A stretch of DNA of 64,000 nt from Mycobacterium gordonae (GCF_017086405.1 NZ_CP070973.1:3380739-3444738), one strand, 5' to 3'. Positions 20,138 to 29,171 are shown, numbered from the stretch's first letter. A program made the numbers and translations. The notes: generated from the sequence alone by a model not told the origin.

Positions 20138-21036
20138 CCTCGCACGGCTTCACCCGCGCGGCCGTCGTCGGGGCCGGCCTGATGGGACGTCGCATCGCCG
20201 GCGTGCTCGCGTCGGCGGGACTTGACGTCGTCATCACCGATACGAATACCGGAATCCTCGATGCCGCAGCCGCGGAAGCGCGCGAAGTGTCCGGCGCCGG
20301 ACGTGGTTCGGTCTCGGCCACAGGTGATCTGGCTGCGGCGGCCGCCGATACCGACCTGATCGTCGAAGCCATCATCGAAAACCTGGACATCAAGCGGGAA
20401 CTCTTCGCGCGACTGGCAGAACTGGCCCCCGGTGCCGTTTTAGCCACCAACACCTCGGTGCTGCCGATCGGCGCCGTCACCGAGCGCGTCGAGGACGGCG
20501 CTCGCGTGCTAGGGACGCATTTCTGGAATCCGCCCGACCTGATTCCGGTGGTCGAGGTGATTCCCTGCGAGCGGACCAGCGCCGAAACCGTGGACCGGAT
20601 CATCGGTTTGCTGACCGAGGCCGGCAAGATGCCGGTGCGAGTCGGCCGCGACGTTGCCGGCTTCATCGGCAACCGGTTGCAGCATGCACTCTGGCGCGAG
20701 GCGATGGCCCTTGTCGCCGAGGGTGTTTGCGATGCGCCGACGGTGGATCTGGTGGTGCGCAACACGATTGGCTTGCGGCTGGCCACCCTCGGTCCACTGG
20801 AGAACGCCGACTACATCGGCCTTGACTTGACGCTGGCCATCCACGAAGCGGTGATCCCCAACATCAACAGCGATCCGCATCCCAGCCCGCTCCTGCGCGA
20901 GCTGGTCGAGGCGGGCCAACTCGGAGCCCGCACCGGCCGGGGGTTCCTGGACTGGCCCGAAGGCGCCCGAGCAGAAACGGCCGCCCGGTTGGCCGGGCAC
21001 ATCAGTCGGCAACTCAACCCAGAAAGGACGTCTTAG
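20131..21036 (+). CDS. 3-hydroxyacyl-CoA dehydrogenase family protein (fadB3-like)
   Basis: A 301-residue NAD-dependent dehydrogenase. The N-terminal Rossmann motif is VVGAGLMGRRIAGVLASAG; the LIVEAIIENLDIKRELFARL and ATNTSVLPI segments are standard for the family; the C-terminal domain begins DVAGFIGNRLQHALWREAM. The same fold includes 3-hydroxybutyryl-CoA and carnitine dehydrogenases. Pairing with a BKACE enzyme two genes on suggests that it makes a beta-keto acid that BKACE then cleaves. It starts with an ATG inside the end of the SDR gene. Confidence 0.88.
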   Translation: MLTSHGFTRAAVVGAGLMGRRIAGVLASAGLDVVITDTNTGILDAAAAEAREVSGAGRGSVSATGDLAAAAADTDLIVEAIIENLDIKRELFARLAELAPGAVLATNTSVLPIGAVTERVEDGARVLGTHFWNPPDLIPVVEVIPCERTSAETVDRIIGLLTEAGKMPVRVGRDVAGFIGNRLQHALWREAMALVAEGVCDAPTVDLVVRNTIGLRLATLGPLENADYIGLDLTLAIHEAVIPNINSDPHPSPLLRELVEAGQLGARTGRGFLDWPEGARAETAARLAGHISRQLNPERTS

Positions 21037-21038
21037 TC

Positions 21039-21869
21039 ATGGAATTCACCTGGCCCCTCGGTAAAGCCGAGTCAGCATTGGAGTTTTACGACCTGTCACA
21101 CCCGTGGGGACACGGTGTGCCGGCGTGGCCGTACTTCGAGGACGTCAAGATCGAACGCCTGCACGGTATGGCGAAAAGCCGGGTGCTGACCCAGAAGATC
21201 ACCACCGTCATGCATTCCGGTACCCACATCGACGCCCCGGCGCACGTTGTGGAGGGCACGCCGTTCCTCGAGGAGATCCCGCTGAGCGCCTTCTTCGGCA
21301 CCGGCGTCGTCGTCTCGATCCCGAAGGGCAAATGGGGTGTCGTGACCGCCGAGGACTTGGAGAAGGTCACACCGGGGATCCGGCCCGGCGACATCGTCAT
21401 CGTCAATACCGGTTGGCACCACAAGTACGCCGACAGCGCCGAGTACTACGCCTATTCTCCGGGCTTCTACAAGGAGGCCGGCGAATGGTTCGCCGCCAAA
21501 GGCGTCAAGGCCGTCGGCACCGATACCCAGGCGCTGGACCATCCGCTGGCGACTGCGATCGCCCCGCACGGTCCGTCCGAAGCGCAAGGCGGTCTGTTGC
21601 CCTGGGCCGTCAAGGAATACGAAGAGCAGACCGGCCGCAAGGTGCTGGACGACTTCCCGGAGTGGGAGCCCTGCCACCGCGCGATCCTGTCCAAAGGCAT
21701 CTACGGTTTCGAGAACGTCGGCGGTGATCTGGACAAGGTCACCGGCAAGCGGGTCACTTTCGCCGCGTTCCCGTGGCGGTGGGTGGGTGGCGACGGCTGC
21801 ATCGTGCGGCTGGTTGCGATCGTCGACCCGACCGGGAGCTACCGTATCGAGACGGGTGAGGCGGACTGA
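21039..21869 (+). CDS. Cyclase-family (kynurenine formamidase-like) hydrolase
   Basis: A 276-residue member of the metal-dependent cyclase/formamidase family. The signature HSGTHIDAPAHV (about residues 59-70) supplies the metal ligands, and DLSHPWGHGVPAWPYF opens the fold. It follows the dehydrogenase by 2 bases and precedes the cupin by 2 bases, so it belongs to the same operon. Family members hydrolyse amides, lactones or ring compounds; ring or lactone opening within this pathway is an inference. Confidence 0.87.
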   Translation: MEFTWPLGKAESALEFYDLSHPWGHGVPAWPYFEDVKIERLHGMAKSRVLTQKITTVMHSGTHIDAPAHVVEGTPFLEEIPLSAFFGTGVVVSIPKGKWGVVTAEDLEKVTPGIRPGDIVIVNTGWHHKYADSAEYYAYSPGFYKEAGEWFAAKGVKAVGTDTQALDHPLATAIAPHGPSEAQGGLLPWAVKEYEEQTGRKVLDDFPEWEPCHRAILSKGIYGFENVGGDLDKVTGKRVTFAAFPWRWVGGDGCIVRLVAIVDPTGSYRIETGEAD

Positions 21870-21871
21870 GC

Positions 21872-22222
21872 ATGAATGTGACTCGCGCCAGCGATGCTCC
21901 CACATATGTGGCCCCCGCACATCACCGCGTGTGCACGGCGCGGCTGCAGGGGTTGGAGGCAGGGCCCAGCGAGCGGTTCTGGGTCGGCGTGTCGCTCTAC
22001 CGACCCGACGGAATAGCCGAAGAAGCCTGTGCCCCAGCGGAAACCGTCTACGTCGTGCTCGACGGTGAATTGGTGGTCTGCACCGATGAAGGTGAGACGG
22101 TGCTGGGCCGCCTCGACAGCATGCACCTGGCCACGGGGGAGACCAGGTCGATTCTCAATCGCTCGGGTCACGAGGCGACGCTGCTGGTCACCATGGCCTA
22201 CCCGGACGAGGTTGAGCAATGA
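21872..22222 (+). CDS. Cupin-domain protein
   Basis: A 116-residue single beta-barrel protein. The core reads WVGVSLYRPDGI, then ETVYVVLDGELVVCTDEGE and LLVTMAYPDEVEQ. The usual first-motif histidines are not obvious, so metal binding is uncertain. It corresponds to Rv1717 in recalled gene order. Its stop overlaps the ATG of the BKACE gene, suggesting coupled synthesis. A role as a small isomerase or binding protein in the pathway is possible. Confidence 0.8.
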   Translation: MNVTRASDAPTYVAPAHHRVCTARLQGLEAGPSERFWVGVSLYRPDGIAEEACAPAETVYVVLDGELVVCTDEGETVLGRLDSMHLATGETRSILNRSGHEATLLVTMAYPDEVEQ

Positions 22223-23049
22223 GTGTCATCGTCACGGTCGCACCGACCGGGCCGATTGCGACCAAGGCCGACAACCCGGCCCTGCCCACCACTCCCGAGG
22301 AGATCGCAACCGCGGTCGAACAGGCATACCATGCCGGCGCATCGGTCGCCCACATCCACCTTCGCGACGAATTCGAAAGACCGACAGCCGATCTCGACAT
22401 CGCCCGGCGCACCATGGAGCTGATCGGCGAACGTTGCCCGATCCTGATCCAGATGTCGACCGGCGTCGGGCTCAGCGTGCCGTTCGAAGAACGGGAAAAG
22501 TTGGTGGAGCTGCGGCCGCGGATGGCCACGCTCAACCCCTGCTCAATGAGCTTCGGCGCCGGGGAGTTTCGCAACCCGCCGAATGCGGTGCGTCGGCTGG
22601 CCGGGCGCATGGCGGAGCTGGACATCAAGCCGGAGCTCGAAATCTACGACACCGGCCATCTGGAGGCCTGCCTGCGACTGTGGGCCGAGGGGTTGTTGGC
22701 CGAACCGCTGCAGTTCAGCATCGTGCTCGGAGTTCAGGGCGGCATGGCCGCCACGGCCGACAATCTGCTCACCATGGTGCGCCGGCTACCCACTGGGGCG
22801 ATCTGGCAGGTCATCGCGATCGGTCGGGCCAACCTGGAGCTGACTGCGATGGGTCTGGCGCTGGGCGGCAACGCCCGAGTCGGGCTGGAGGACACGCTGT
22901 ATCTGCGCAAGGGTGAGCTGGCACCGAGCAATCTGGCGCTGGTGTCACGCACGACGCGTCTGGCTCAGGCTCTGGATCTCCCGGTCGCGTCCGTCGAAGA
23001 AGCCGAGGCCGTGCTGCAACTGCCGGCCAAGAGAGGAGTTCGTCAATGA
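22219..23049 (+). CDS. Beta-keto acid cleavage enzyme (BKACE, DUF849)
   Basis: A 276-residue TIM-barrel enzyme. BKACEs condense a beta-keto acid with acetyl-CoA and split it into acetoacetate and a CoA ester, using a metal held by a His-x-His. Here this is VAHIHLRDEFERPT (about residues 44-57); family blocks STGVGLSVPFEER, SMSFGAGEF and ELEIYDTGHLEA follow. The ATG overlaps the cupin stop, and its own stop overlaps the IclR start. The beta-keto substrate cannot be read from sequence. Confidence 0.9.
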   Translation: MSVIVTVAPTGPIATKADNPALPTTPEEIATAVEQAYHAGASVAHIHLRDEFERPTADLDIARRTMELIGERCPILIQMSTGVGLSVPFEEREKLVELRPRMATLNPCSMSFGAGEFRNPPNAVRRLAGRMAELDIKPELEIYDTGHLEACLRLWAEGLLAEPLQFSIVLGVQGGMAATADNLLTMVRRLPTGAIWQVIAIGRANLELTAMGLALGGNARVGLEDTLYLRKGELAPSNLALVSRTTRLAQALDLPVASVEEAEAVLQLPAKRGVRQ

Positions 23050-23825
23050 CGGCGCTGCCGGAGATGTCGGAGGGCCGAAGCGGCGGTATTCAGGTCATTG
23101 CCCGGGCCGCCGAGATACTGCGGGTGCTGCAATCGCATCCGGGTGGCCTGAGTCAGGCCGAAATCTGCGACCGGGTCGGCATGGCCCGCTCGACGGTGAG
23201 CCGGATCCTCAACGCACTGGAGGACGAAGGGCTGGTGGCCTCGCGCCGGGGAGGTCGGGGCCCCCATCGATTGGGACCGGAGATCGCGCGGATGGCCAAC
23301 ACGGTGCGACTCGGCGTCGTCACCGACATGCACCCGTTCCTTACGGAGCTGTCCCGCAGCCTGAATGAGACCGTGGACCTGTCGATCCTGGACGGGGACC
23401 GGGCCGACTTCATCGACCAGGTTGTCGCGCCGCACCGCCTGCAGGCGGTCAGCGCGGTGGGGGAGTCGTTCCCGCTCTATTGCAGTGCCAACGGCAAGGC
23501 GTTACTGGCGGCCCTGCCTTCCGATCAGCTGGCCCAGGTGATGCCCAAGCGGCTGGTCCAGCTCACCACGAACACCATCACCGATCAGGCGACTCTGGTT
23601 GCCGAGCTGGATCGGATCCGGGCCGAAGGCGTCGCCTATGACCGCGAGGAGCAGACCGAAGGCATCTGCGCGGTGGGCGCGGTGCTGCACGGTGTGAGCG
23701 ATGTGCTGGTGGCGGTCAGCGTGCCGGTTCCGGCGCAGCGTTTCTACGGCCGCGAGGCCGAACTCGCCCAAGTGCTGCGGGCGTGGGTTTCGAAGGTCGA
23801 CACCCGCTCGCGGACCCGATACTGA
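23046..23825 (+). CDS. IclR-family transcriptional regulator
   Basis: A 259-residue regulator. Residues 13-75 or so form the winged helix-turn-helix (IQVIARAAEILRVLQSHPGG and MARSTVSRILNALEDEGL), and the rest is the GAF-like effector domain (SAVGESFPLYCSANGKALLA, YDREEQTEGICAVGAVL). It is encoded in the operon and starts inside the last codons of the BKACE gene, so it probably regulates the operon through the repeats at 19208-19322. The ligand would be a pathway intermediate. Confidence 0.92.
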   Translation: MTALPEMSEGRSGGIQVIARAAEILRVLQSHPGGLSQAEICDRVGMARSTVSRILNALEDEGLVASRRGGRGPHRLGPEIARMANTVRLGVVTDMHPFLTELSRSLNETVDLSILDGDRADFIDQVVAPHRLQAVSAVGESFPLYCSANGKALLAALPSDQLAQVMPKRLVQLTTNTITDQATLVAELDRIRAEGVAYDREEQTEGICAVGAVLHGVSDVLVAVSVPVPAQRFYGREAELAQVLRAWVSKVDTRSRTRY

Positions 23826-23834
23826 GGAGGACTG

Positions 23835-24302
23835 ATGTCAAAATCGTTGCAAGAAAGTCTTATTGGAGCCTGGAGGCTGGTTTCCTACATCGAGCGGGAC
23901 ACCCCCGACGGGCCACCGCGCTACCCGCACGGCGAGGATGCCCAGGGCTTGATCATGTACACCCCGGACGGTTACATGTCCGCGCAGATCCAGTCCTCGG
24001 GACGGCCGGACTACGACCGGCCGGTGGCCAGCGGCGGCACCACTGAGCAGGCCGCCGCTGCGGCGCTGGGTTACCTGGCCTATAGCGGGCGGTACTTCGT
24101 CGAGGAGGAGACCGGCGACATCCGTCACCAGGCGACGCTGTCCCTGGTGCCGAACTACTTGGGCCAGTTTCACCTGCGACACAGCGACCTGGACGGGGAC
24201 CGGCTGACGCTGTCGTCGCAGCTGACCCTGCCCGACGGGCGGACGGTGTACTCGTCTCTGCTGTGGGAGCGGGCTGCGGCTGCCGACGCGCAGGTGGCCT
24301 AG
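23835..24302 (+). CDS. Lipocalin-like domain protein
   Basis: A 155-residue single-domain protein that begins LIGAWRLVSYIERD and has GLIMYTPDGYMSAQIQ, the opening strands of the lipocalin-like family found in fungi and bacteria, often next to polyketide or degradation genes. There is no signal peptide, so it is cytosolic. It begins 10 bases after iclR behind a GAGGAGG ribosome site. It ends just before the tRNA-Pro gene. Function unknown; ligand binding or a minor enzymatic step is possible. Confidence 0.82.
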   Translation: MSKSLQESLIGAWRLVSYIERDTPDGPPRYPHGEDAQGLIMYTPDGYMSAQIQSSGRPDYDRPVASGGTTEQAAAAALGYLAYSGRYFVEEETGDIRHQATLSLVPNYLGQFHLRHSDLDGDRLTLSSQLTLPDGRTVYSSLLWERAAAADAQVA

Positions 24303-24377
24303 GTCTGGCGCTTCGGGTGACTGCGGTAGGCTGTCGACCTGCTGTTGGTTCACGGATCGTTCACGGACCGGCAGCAC

Positions 24378-24454
24378 CGGGCTGTGGCGCAGTTTGGTAG
24401 CGCACTTGACTGGGGGTCAAGTGGTCGCAGGTTCAAATCCTGTCAGCCCGACCA
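24378..24454 (+). tRNA. tRNA-Pro (anticodon GGG)
   Basis: A 77-base cloverleaf: acceptor arm cgggctg pairs with cagcccg (24444-24450), D-arm gcgc/gcgc, anticodon stem cttga/tcaag around the loop ctggggg (anticodon GGG), and T-arm with the ggttcaaatcc core. The discriminator A and an encoded CCA end it at 24454. The gene is intact. Its 3' half is copied in degenerate form at 30524-30561, which marks it as the integration site of the downstream island. Confidence 0.95.
24410..24447 (+). repeat. attL-like repeat: 3' half of tRNA-Pro
   Basis: The segment from the anticodon loop to the acceptor arm begins with 18 bases (ctgggggtcaagtggtcg) identical to 30524-30541. Over 38 positions only three differences occur before the match fades in the acceptor stem. 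Confidence 0.65.
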
Positions 24455-24637
24455 CTATAAGCACTGTTCGGAGGCGATTTCGGAGCTAGCCGAGACCGTC
24501 TCTGATGTTCTGAAACGGCGTTGTACGCCAACGCGTACGCCAACCAGCCGCTGTGCGGTTCCGGTTGATGCTTGACGTTTGAGGTCCGGTTGCTGCTTTA
24601 CGGTTCTGGGACGCGGTTCCGGTAGGTGCGCGACAAC

Positions 24638-24658
24638 AGTTCCGGTAGGTGCTTTACA
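24638..24658 (+). repeat. IS inner inverted repeat, left
   Basis: Perfect 21-base match to the reverse complement of 26331-26351. It is the rightmost of four tandem copies of a ttccggt-n-g-n-tgctttac motif at the left end, spaced about 23 to 33 bases, probably transposase-binding sites. Confidence 0.75.
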
Positions 24659-24714
24659 CCCGTTGGTGGGTGGGGGTTCTTTCGTAGTCGTGGGTGACTG
24701 CGAAAGGGGCCGGC

Positions 24715-26273
24715 ATGTTGCGGGAGTTGCGTGTGTCCGAGTTGCGTTATCGGGCGGTGCTTGAGTTCTCGATGGTGCGGTGATCTGCACTGTTGCTCGC
24801 CGGTATGGGGTGTCGCGCCAGACGGTGCATGCGTGGCTGCGTTGTTATGCCTGTGATGGGGCGGTGTTGAATTTGGAGGACCGCTCGTCGCGGCCGCATG
24901 GGTGTCCGCATCAGATGGCGCCGGCGCTGGAGGCGCGGGTGTTGGGGTTGCGTGATGCGCATCCGCGTTGGGGGCCGACCCGGATCGTCTATGAGCTGAC
25001 GCGCGAGGGTGTGGCGCCCGTTCCGGGGCGTTCCAGTGTGTATCGGGCGTTGGTCCGTAACGGGCGTATTGATCCGGTGAAGCGTCGTCGCCGGCGGGCC
25101 GACTACAAGCGGTGGGAGCGGGGGCGGCCGATGGAGTTGTGGCAGATGGACGTCGTGGGCGGGATCCATCTCAGCGATGGGGTGGAGGTCAAGGTGGTGA
25201 CCGGCATTGATGACAATTCCCGGTTTGTGGTGTCGGCGAAGGTGGTCGCGCGCGCGACTGCCCGGCCGGTCTGTGAGGCGTTGCTGGGGGCGCTGCAGCG
25301 GCACGGGGTGCCCGAGCAGATTTTGACCGACAACGGCAAGGTGTTCACGGGGCGGTTCGGTCCGGGTGGTTCGTCGTCAGAGGTGCTGTTTGACCGGGTC
25401 TGTGTGGAGAATGGGATCCGGCATTTGTTGACCGCACCGCGATCGCCGACTACGACGGGAAAGGTTGAGCGCCTTCATAAGACGATGCGCGCGGAATTCT
25501 TCACCGGCACCGACCGAGCGTTCGCCACCATCGGTGAATTGCAGGCAGCACTGGATGGGTGGGTGAGGTACTACAACAACGAGCGCCCACACCAGTCGTT
25601 GGGGATGAGTCCGCCTGCGGAACGGTTTGCGATGGCCGCGGGTGCTGATCTTGAAGTCGTGGAGCCCCTCGCAGCGGTTGCTACCAATGGGCAACGGTGC
25701 ACCGCTCAGCGTGCGGATCTGCGCAGTGCCGGCGTTCAACGCTGGGTGGATCAGCGCGGATCGATCCGGTTGGCCGGGTTCCGCTATCGGGTGCCGATCG
25801 TGTTGGCCGGGGAGCCGGTCGAGGCGGTCGTCGCCGACAACTTGGTGCAGATCTATCACCGCGATGTGTTGGTCGCCTCGCACGTGCAGCGACGCAAATC
25901 AGACAATGCGCCCGCGGTGCTACGCCAGGGCAGGCGGACGGCTCGCCCGGTGACTAGCGGGATCGTGGTCACCCGCGTCGTGGACAACAACGGAGAGATA
26001 TCTTTCGCTGGAACGATGTATCGGGCCGGAAGGCCTTGGCGGGGACAGCAAGTCGAGGTATCGATCGTGGCTGGGTCGGTGCAGATTGCCCGCGCAGGAT
26101 CAATCCTGCGCACCCACGCCATCCGCCATGACCGGGCCAAAGAGCATGGCGCGTACGCCACACCGCACGGTCGTCCCCGCAAGCCGCGCCAGGATGCGCC
26201 GAACGGCGCCGCCGTCAAGGCCGGGCCGCTGCGCGGTCGGCCCGAGGGCCGCGCCTTGACCCCGGCGCCTTAA
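24715..26273 (+). pseudogene. IS481-family DDE transposase with a 5' frameshift
   Basis: The intact reading begins MLRELRVSELRYRAVLE (ATG 24715), then one base is missing near 24765 and the frame changes. The main frame continues VLDGA and TVARRYGVSRQTVHAW (helix-turn-helix) to the end at 26273. Catalytic acidic residues sit in ELWQMDVVGG, QILTDNGKVF and TTTGKVERLHKTMRAEF. The C-terminal third carries an extra domain of unknown role. A GTG at 24780 could give a product lacking only the first 22 residues or so, so partial activity is not excluded. Confidence 0.75.
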
Positions 26274-26330
26274 CCGGCGCCCATCGCCCCTATGCCGGAA
26301 GCGACCGCGGCCATCAAGGACCAGCATCGC

Positions 26331-26351
26331 TGTAAAGCACCTACCGGAACT
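26331..26351 (-). repeat. IS inner inverted repeat, right
   Basis: The sequence tgtaaagcacctaccggaact is the exact reverse complement of 24638-24658 and lies 57 bases after the transposase stop. One more diverged copy follows at 26357-26375. Confidence 0.75.
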
Positions 26352-26383
26352 CATTCGTCAAGCGGGTACCGGAGCTTGACACA

Positions 26384-26700
26384 AGCCCGGCACGCCCCCG
26401 GGCCGGTCGATTGCCGCTCCCGCGGCATCGTCGCTGGTGTGCCCGTACAAGTCGCGGTGATACTGATTGACGCGTGTCCGAGCAGATCAGCCGCGGCCCT
26501 CCTGTGTACGCCGAATCGAGCCGGCCTTCAGCCGCCGAGTGGCGCATGGTGTGGGCGCCCACTAGTCGCGGGCGTGCGACCGCTCGGCAACCTGCGACTT
26601 GCGGTGCGCCTTCAACTCGGCGATAAGGTCGGCCGTGGTATCGACCGTCTGGACCGCAACGCTGTTGCGGTATGGCGACCGATGCGCCAACTTGGCGAGC
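26384..26700 (-). pseudogene. Tyrosine integrase remnant of the island
   Basis: On the minus strand, fragments of a phage-type integrase can be joined across frames: DLIAELKAHRKSQVAER (about 26580-26640), then AHTMRHSAA (26530-26560), then AADLLGHASISIT (26459-26495), then, one base out, RDLYGHTSDDAAGAAID (about 26403-26455). These include the HxxR box, the second His and the Tyr nucleophile. The middle of the catalytic domain is deleted and there are at least two frameshifts. The IS sits at its C-terminal side, between it and the tRNA. Confidence 0.6.
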
Positions 26701-26731
26701 ATGGCATTGTCCTGCGTTCGGCGATCTCGTA

Positions 26732-27988
26732 CTACGCGTTCGCCGCGGAGACCGACTCGATTTCGAACTCCATCACAAGCCTTGTTGGTCCGGTAAAGCC
26801 CAGCATGGGTTTCCACGGAGCCGTTTCGACGCGACGCAGGCCAGGTAGGCGTCGTGCAAGAGTGGCGAGCGCCTCAGCCAATTCCAGGCGCGCTAGATTC
26901 GCGCCCAGGCAGTAGTGCCTACCGCCGCCGAAAGTCAGGATCGGCGGCGCCTCCTTCCGGGTGATGTCGAAGCGGTCCGGATCCTCATAGACGTCTGGGT
27001 CCCTGTTGGCTGCACCAGTGTTCACCATTACGAAGGTTCCCGCTGGGAACATGTAGCCACCGAACTCGACATCCTGGGTGACGGTCCGGACCGTGCCACA
27101 GACAATCGGCGAGTGACGCATGCTTTCCTCTACCGCGCGCATCGCAAAGTCGCGATCGCCTTGAAGTATTGCCCACTGATCTGGATGGTCACACAGCACC
27201 TGAACCGAGGCAGGCAATTGGTTTCGCGTGGTGTCGGTTCCTGCCATGAGTAGGGCGGCAGCCATCATGCGCAATTCGTCCACGCTCAGCCTGTCACCAT
27301 CGTTCTCTGCGCGAATCAGTTCGGACAACAGGTCATCGGTGAGGTTGTGCCGCCGGAGGCTGATCATGTCATCGACGTATGCATCAAGTTCACCCCACGC
27401 ACGCATGATGGTGGGTTCTTCTTCTACCAGGTTGGTGCTGAAGTTGAATGCCTTCAAGATGTTTTCGGTCCATGCTGAAAACCGTTGCCAGTCCTCGCGA
27501 GGAGCCCCCAATAGTGCGCAGATGATCGGTATCGGATACGGCTTGGCGATATCGACAACGACGTCGAACCGCCCAGAGTCCGCCACCTGATCGATAAGTC
27601 CGTTCACTACATCGTTGATGGTGTCGTGTAGACGTGATGTCGCCCGCGGGGTGAACGCCTTGGACACCAGCTTGCGCAAACGTTGGTGCGCCTCATCGTC
27701 AACGCACAGCAGGCTGGCCATGACCTTATCGAACAGCGGCCCAGAGGTTACGCCTTGCGCCATGAGCGTAATGCCGGGGGGAATGCTGAACCTTGAGTCA
27801 CGCAGTACAGCCCGAGCAAGGTCATAGGACAAGATTTCAGGTCCCAACGGCCCCATGGCGATGGGAGATTGGGACTGGGCCGCCCGGATGTGCACACGCG
27901 CGTCCTCCGGCGCATCCGATAAGTCGTATTCCAGTGCCGGCAGACCGGCTTCGAAGATGTTGGGAATCGTGTTGTCCACCGGTCGCAC
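26732..27988 (-). CDS. Cytochrome P450 (island copy)
   Basis: A 418-residue P450 with I-helix LMAGTDTTRNQ, meander NRDPDVYEDPDRFDI and haem loop FGGGRHYCLGANLAR. It shares long blocks with the P450 at 11032-12246 (for example the LGPE(V/I)LSY segment and the AQGVTS segment), so the two are paralogues about 15 kb apart. It lies within the tRNA-Pro island beside an EBP-like membrane protein and a TetR regulator, which suggests a small imported oxidation unit, perhaps for a sterol or terpenoid. Confidence 0.92.
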   Translation of the reverse strand: MRPVDNTIPNIFEAGLPALEYDLSDAPEDARVHIRAAQSQSPIAMGPLGPEILSYDLARAVLRDSRFSIPPGITLMAQGVTSGPLFDKVMASLLCVDDEAHQRLRKLVSKAFTPRATSRLHDTINDVVNGLIDQVADSGRFDVVVDIAKPYPIPIICALLGAPREDWQRFSAWTENILKAFNFSTNLVEEEPTIMRAWGELDAYVDDMISLRRHNLTDDLLSELIRAENDGDRLSVDELRMMAAALLMAGTDTTRNQLPASVQVLCDHPDQWAILQGDRDFAMRAVEESMRHSPIVCGTVRTVTQDVEFGGYMFPAGTFVMVNTGAANRDPDVYEDPDRFDITRKEAPPILTFGGGRHYCLGANLARLELAEALATLARRLPGLRRVETAPWKPMLGFTGPTRLVMEFEIESVSAANA

Positions 27989-28103
27989 CGTTTAGTTCGA
28001 CCGGGTCGCCAAGCGACCGCGTCGGTCGGCTCGCTGGATTGACATTCTCTTGGGCCTCGAGGTTGGGGTTACATGGATTCGACCAGCCTTGGCATTCGGA
28101 CTG

Positions 28104-28907
28104 TCACGCGAAACTCGCATCCTTCAGCAGGTCGTCCGGTTGGGCCAATGCGTTGCGTCGGCCTTGCTCCTGATAGAGGTAGGCCAGTTGCATTGCGGTG
28201 AACGGGATGCTGATCATTGGGGCGAGCAGCCAAGGAAGGTTCTCGTAGACGAAGATCACCGTGAGATCCCAGAACCCGCGTTGCACGTTGGGGAAGCCGT
28301 GCCGTACTTCGGCAGCATAGTAGACCACGAAAATGGTGAGCATTACCGTCATCGCGAACAGTGACCACCACAGAGCGCTGATGCGCTTCGGATCATGAGT
28401 TGGATTGCCGCGCAAGCGAAACCACTGCACCAGCAGCAACACCGCCGCTAGGACCACGACCGCCTCAATACCCCACAGCGCCCCGTCGCTGTGAAGGTAG
28501 CGCTCGTCAACTCGGGCGTAGTAGTACCAGATGTAGACCCATCGGTCATTCGGCGTGATGTGGGCGCGCCCGAGAGCGTCGGCGACGAGCCAGGGGAGTT
28601 CCCAAGTCAATTCGCTACCGACGGCCGCCACACACGCCCAGAGCATCGTGAACTCATCGGCCTTCTCCAGCGTGGTTCGCTTTTCGCCCGGACCGTTGAC
28701 GAACCAACACGCCCAGAAAGCGACCCAGATGGCATTGGTGAAGATGATGCACGCGACGAGCCCGGTAATAGGCGTCGTCGGAAAGATCCCAAGGCCTGTC
28801 CCACCAGCGGTAACGATGTATCCCGCTGCCATCACTGCGGCAACGCCGGTGTAAATCCTCTTCCGGTTCTTCGCGTACGGCTTGGTGAAGTCGTGATGCT
28901 CGATCAT
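28104..28907 (-). CDS. Integral membrane protein, EXPERA/EBP-like
   Basis: A 267-residue protein with six or so hydrophobic segments. The central part has ELTWELPWLVADALG and YYYARVDERYLHSD followed by ALWGIEAVVVL, which resembles the EXPERA domain of emopamil-binding protein (sterol delta8-delta7 isomerase), where a conserved Glu and a (D/E)-x-RY motif occur. This is recall-based and the family call is tentative. The ATG at 28907 has a GGAAGGA ribosome site; the upstream in-frame extension to 29090 has no coding character. It lies upstream of the island P450 on the same strand. Confidence 0.55.
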   Translation of the reverse strand: MIEHHDFTKPYAKNRKRIYTGVAAVMAAGYIVTAGGTGLGIFPTTPITGLVACIIFTNAIWVAFWACWFVNGPGEKRTTLEKADEFTMLWACVAAVGSELTWELPWLVADALGRAHITPNDRWVYIWYYYARVDERYLHSDGALWGIEAVVVLAAVLLLVQWFRLRGNPTHDPKRISALWWSLFAMTVMLTIFVVYYAAEVRHGFPNVQRGFWDLTVIFVYENLPWLLAPMISIPFTAMQLAYLYQEQGRRNALAQPDDLLKDASFA

Positions 28908-29171
28908 GCAGGTCCTTCCGACGTCGGCGCTGACGGGCATATACAGGCAGAATGATGATTCTGCTCCTCGCAGAATGGTAATTCTGTCGCAGTCGGGGGT
29001 CAAGGCCCTGTTGCAGAGTTGCCGTTGAGCATTGAGATGATGAGAAGCCAGCCGGCAAAGGATGCGCGGGAAGCGAGGCGCATAGGTCAAGCGCCCTTCG
29101 GCGCGGCCGATACCGCTCCATCCACGCCGCGAGTCAGGGCGTGTGAGGAACGCTATGTCACCTGAACGCAG

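Larger units (their letters stand above)
24552..26383 (+). mobile_element. IS481-type insertion sequence with multi-repeat ends
   Basis: The element carries one DDE transposase frame. A perfect 21-bp inverted pair agttccggtaggtgctttaca lies at 24638-24658 and 26331-26351. Outside it are further copies of the same theme: left at about 24558, 24584 and 24616, and right at 26357-26375 (reverse orientation). The outermost copies both begin TGTG (24552) or end CACA (26383), so I take these as the termini, giving about 1.83 kb. The flanks (agccgc, agcccg) are only a weak target duplication. The ends are inferred. Confidence 0.6.

Noticed and set aside
24546..26389. Target-site duplication agcc(gc/cg) flanking the IS
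   Set aside because: Only four to five of six bases agree and the exact termini are uncertain, so it is not claimed.
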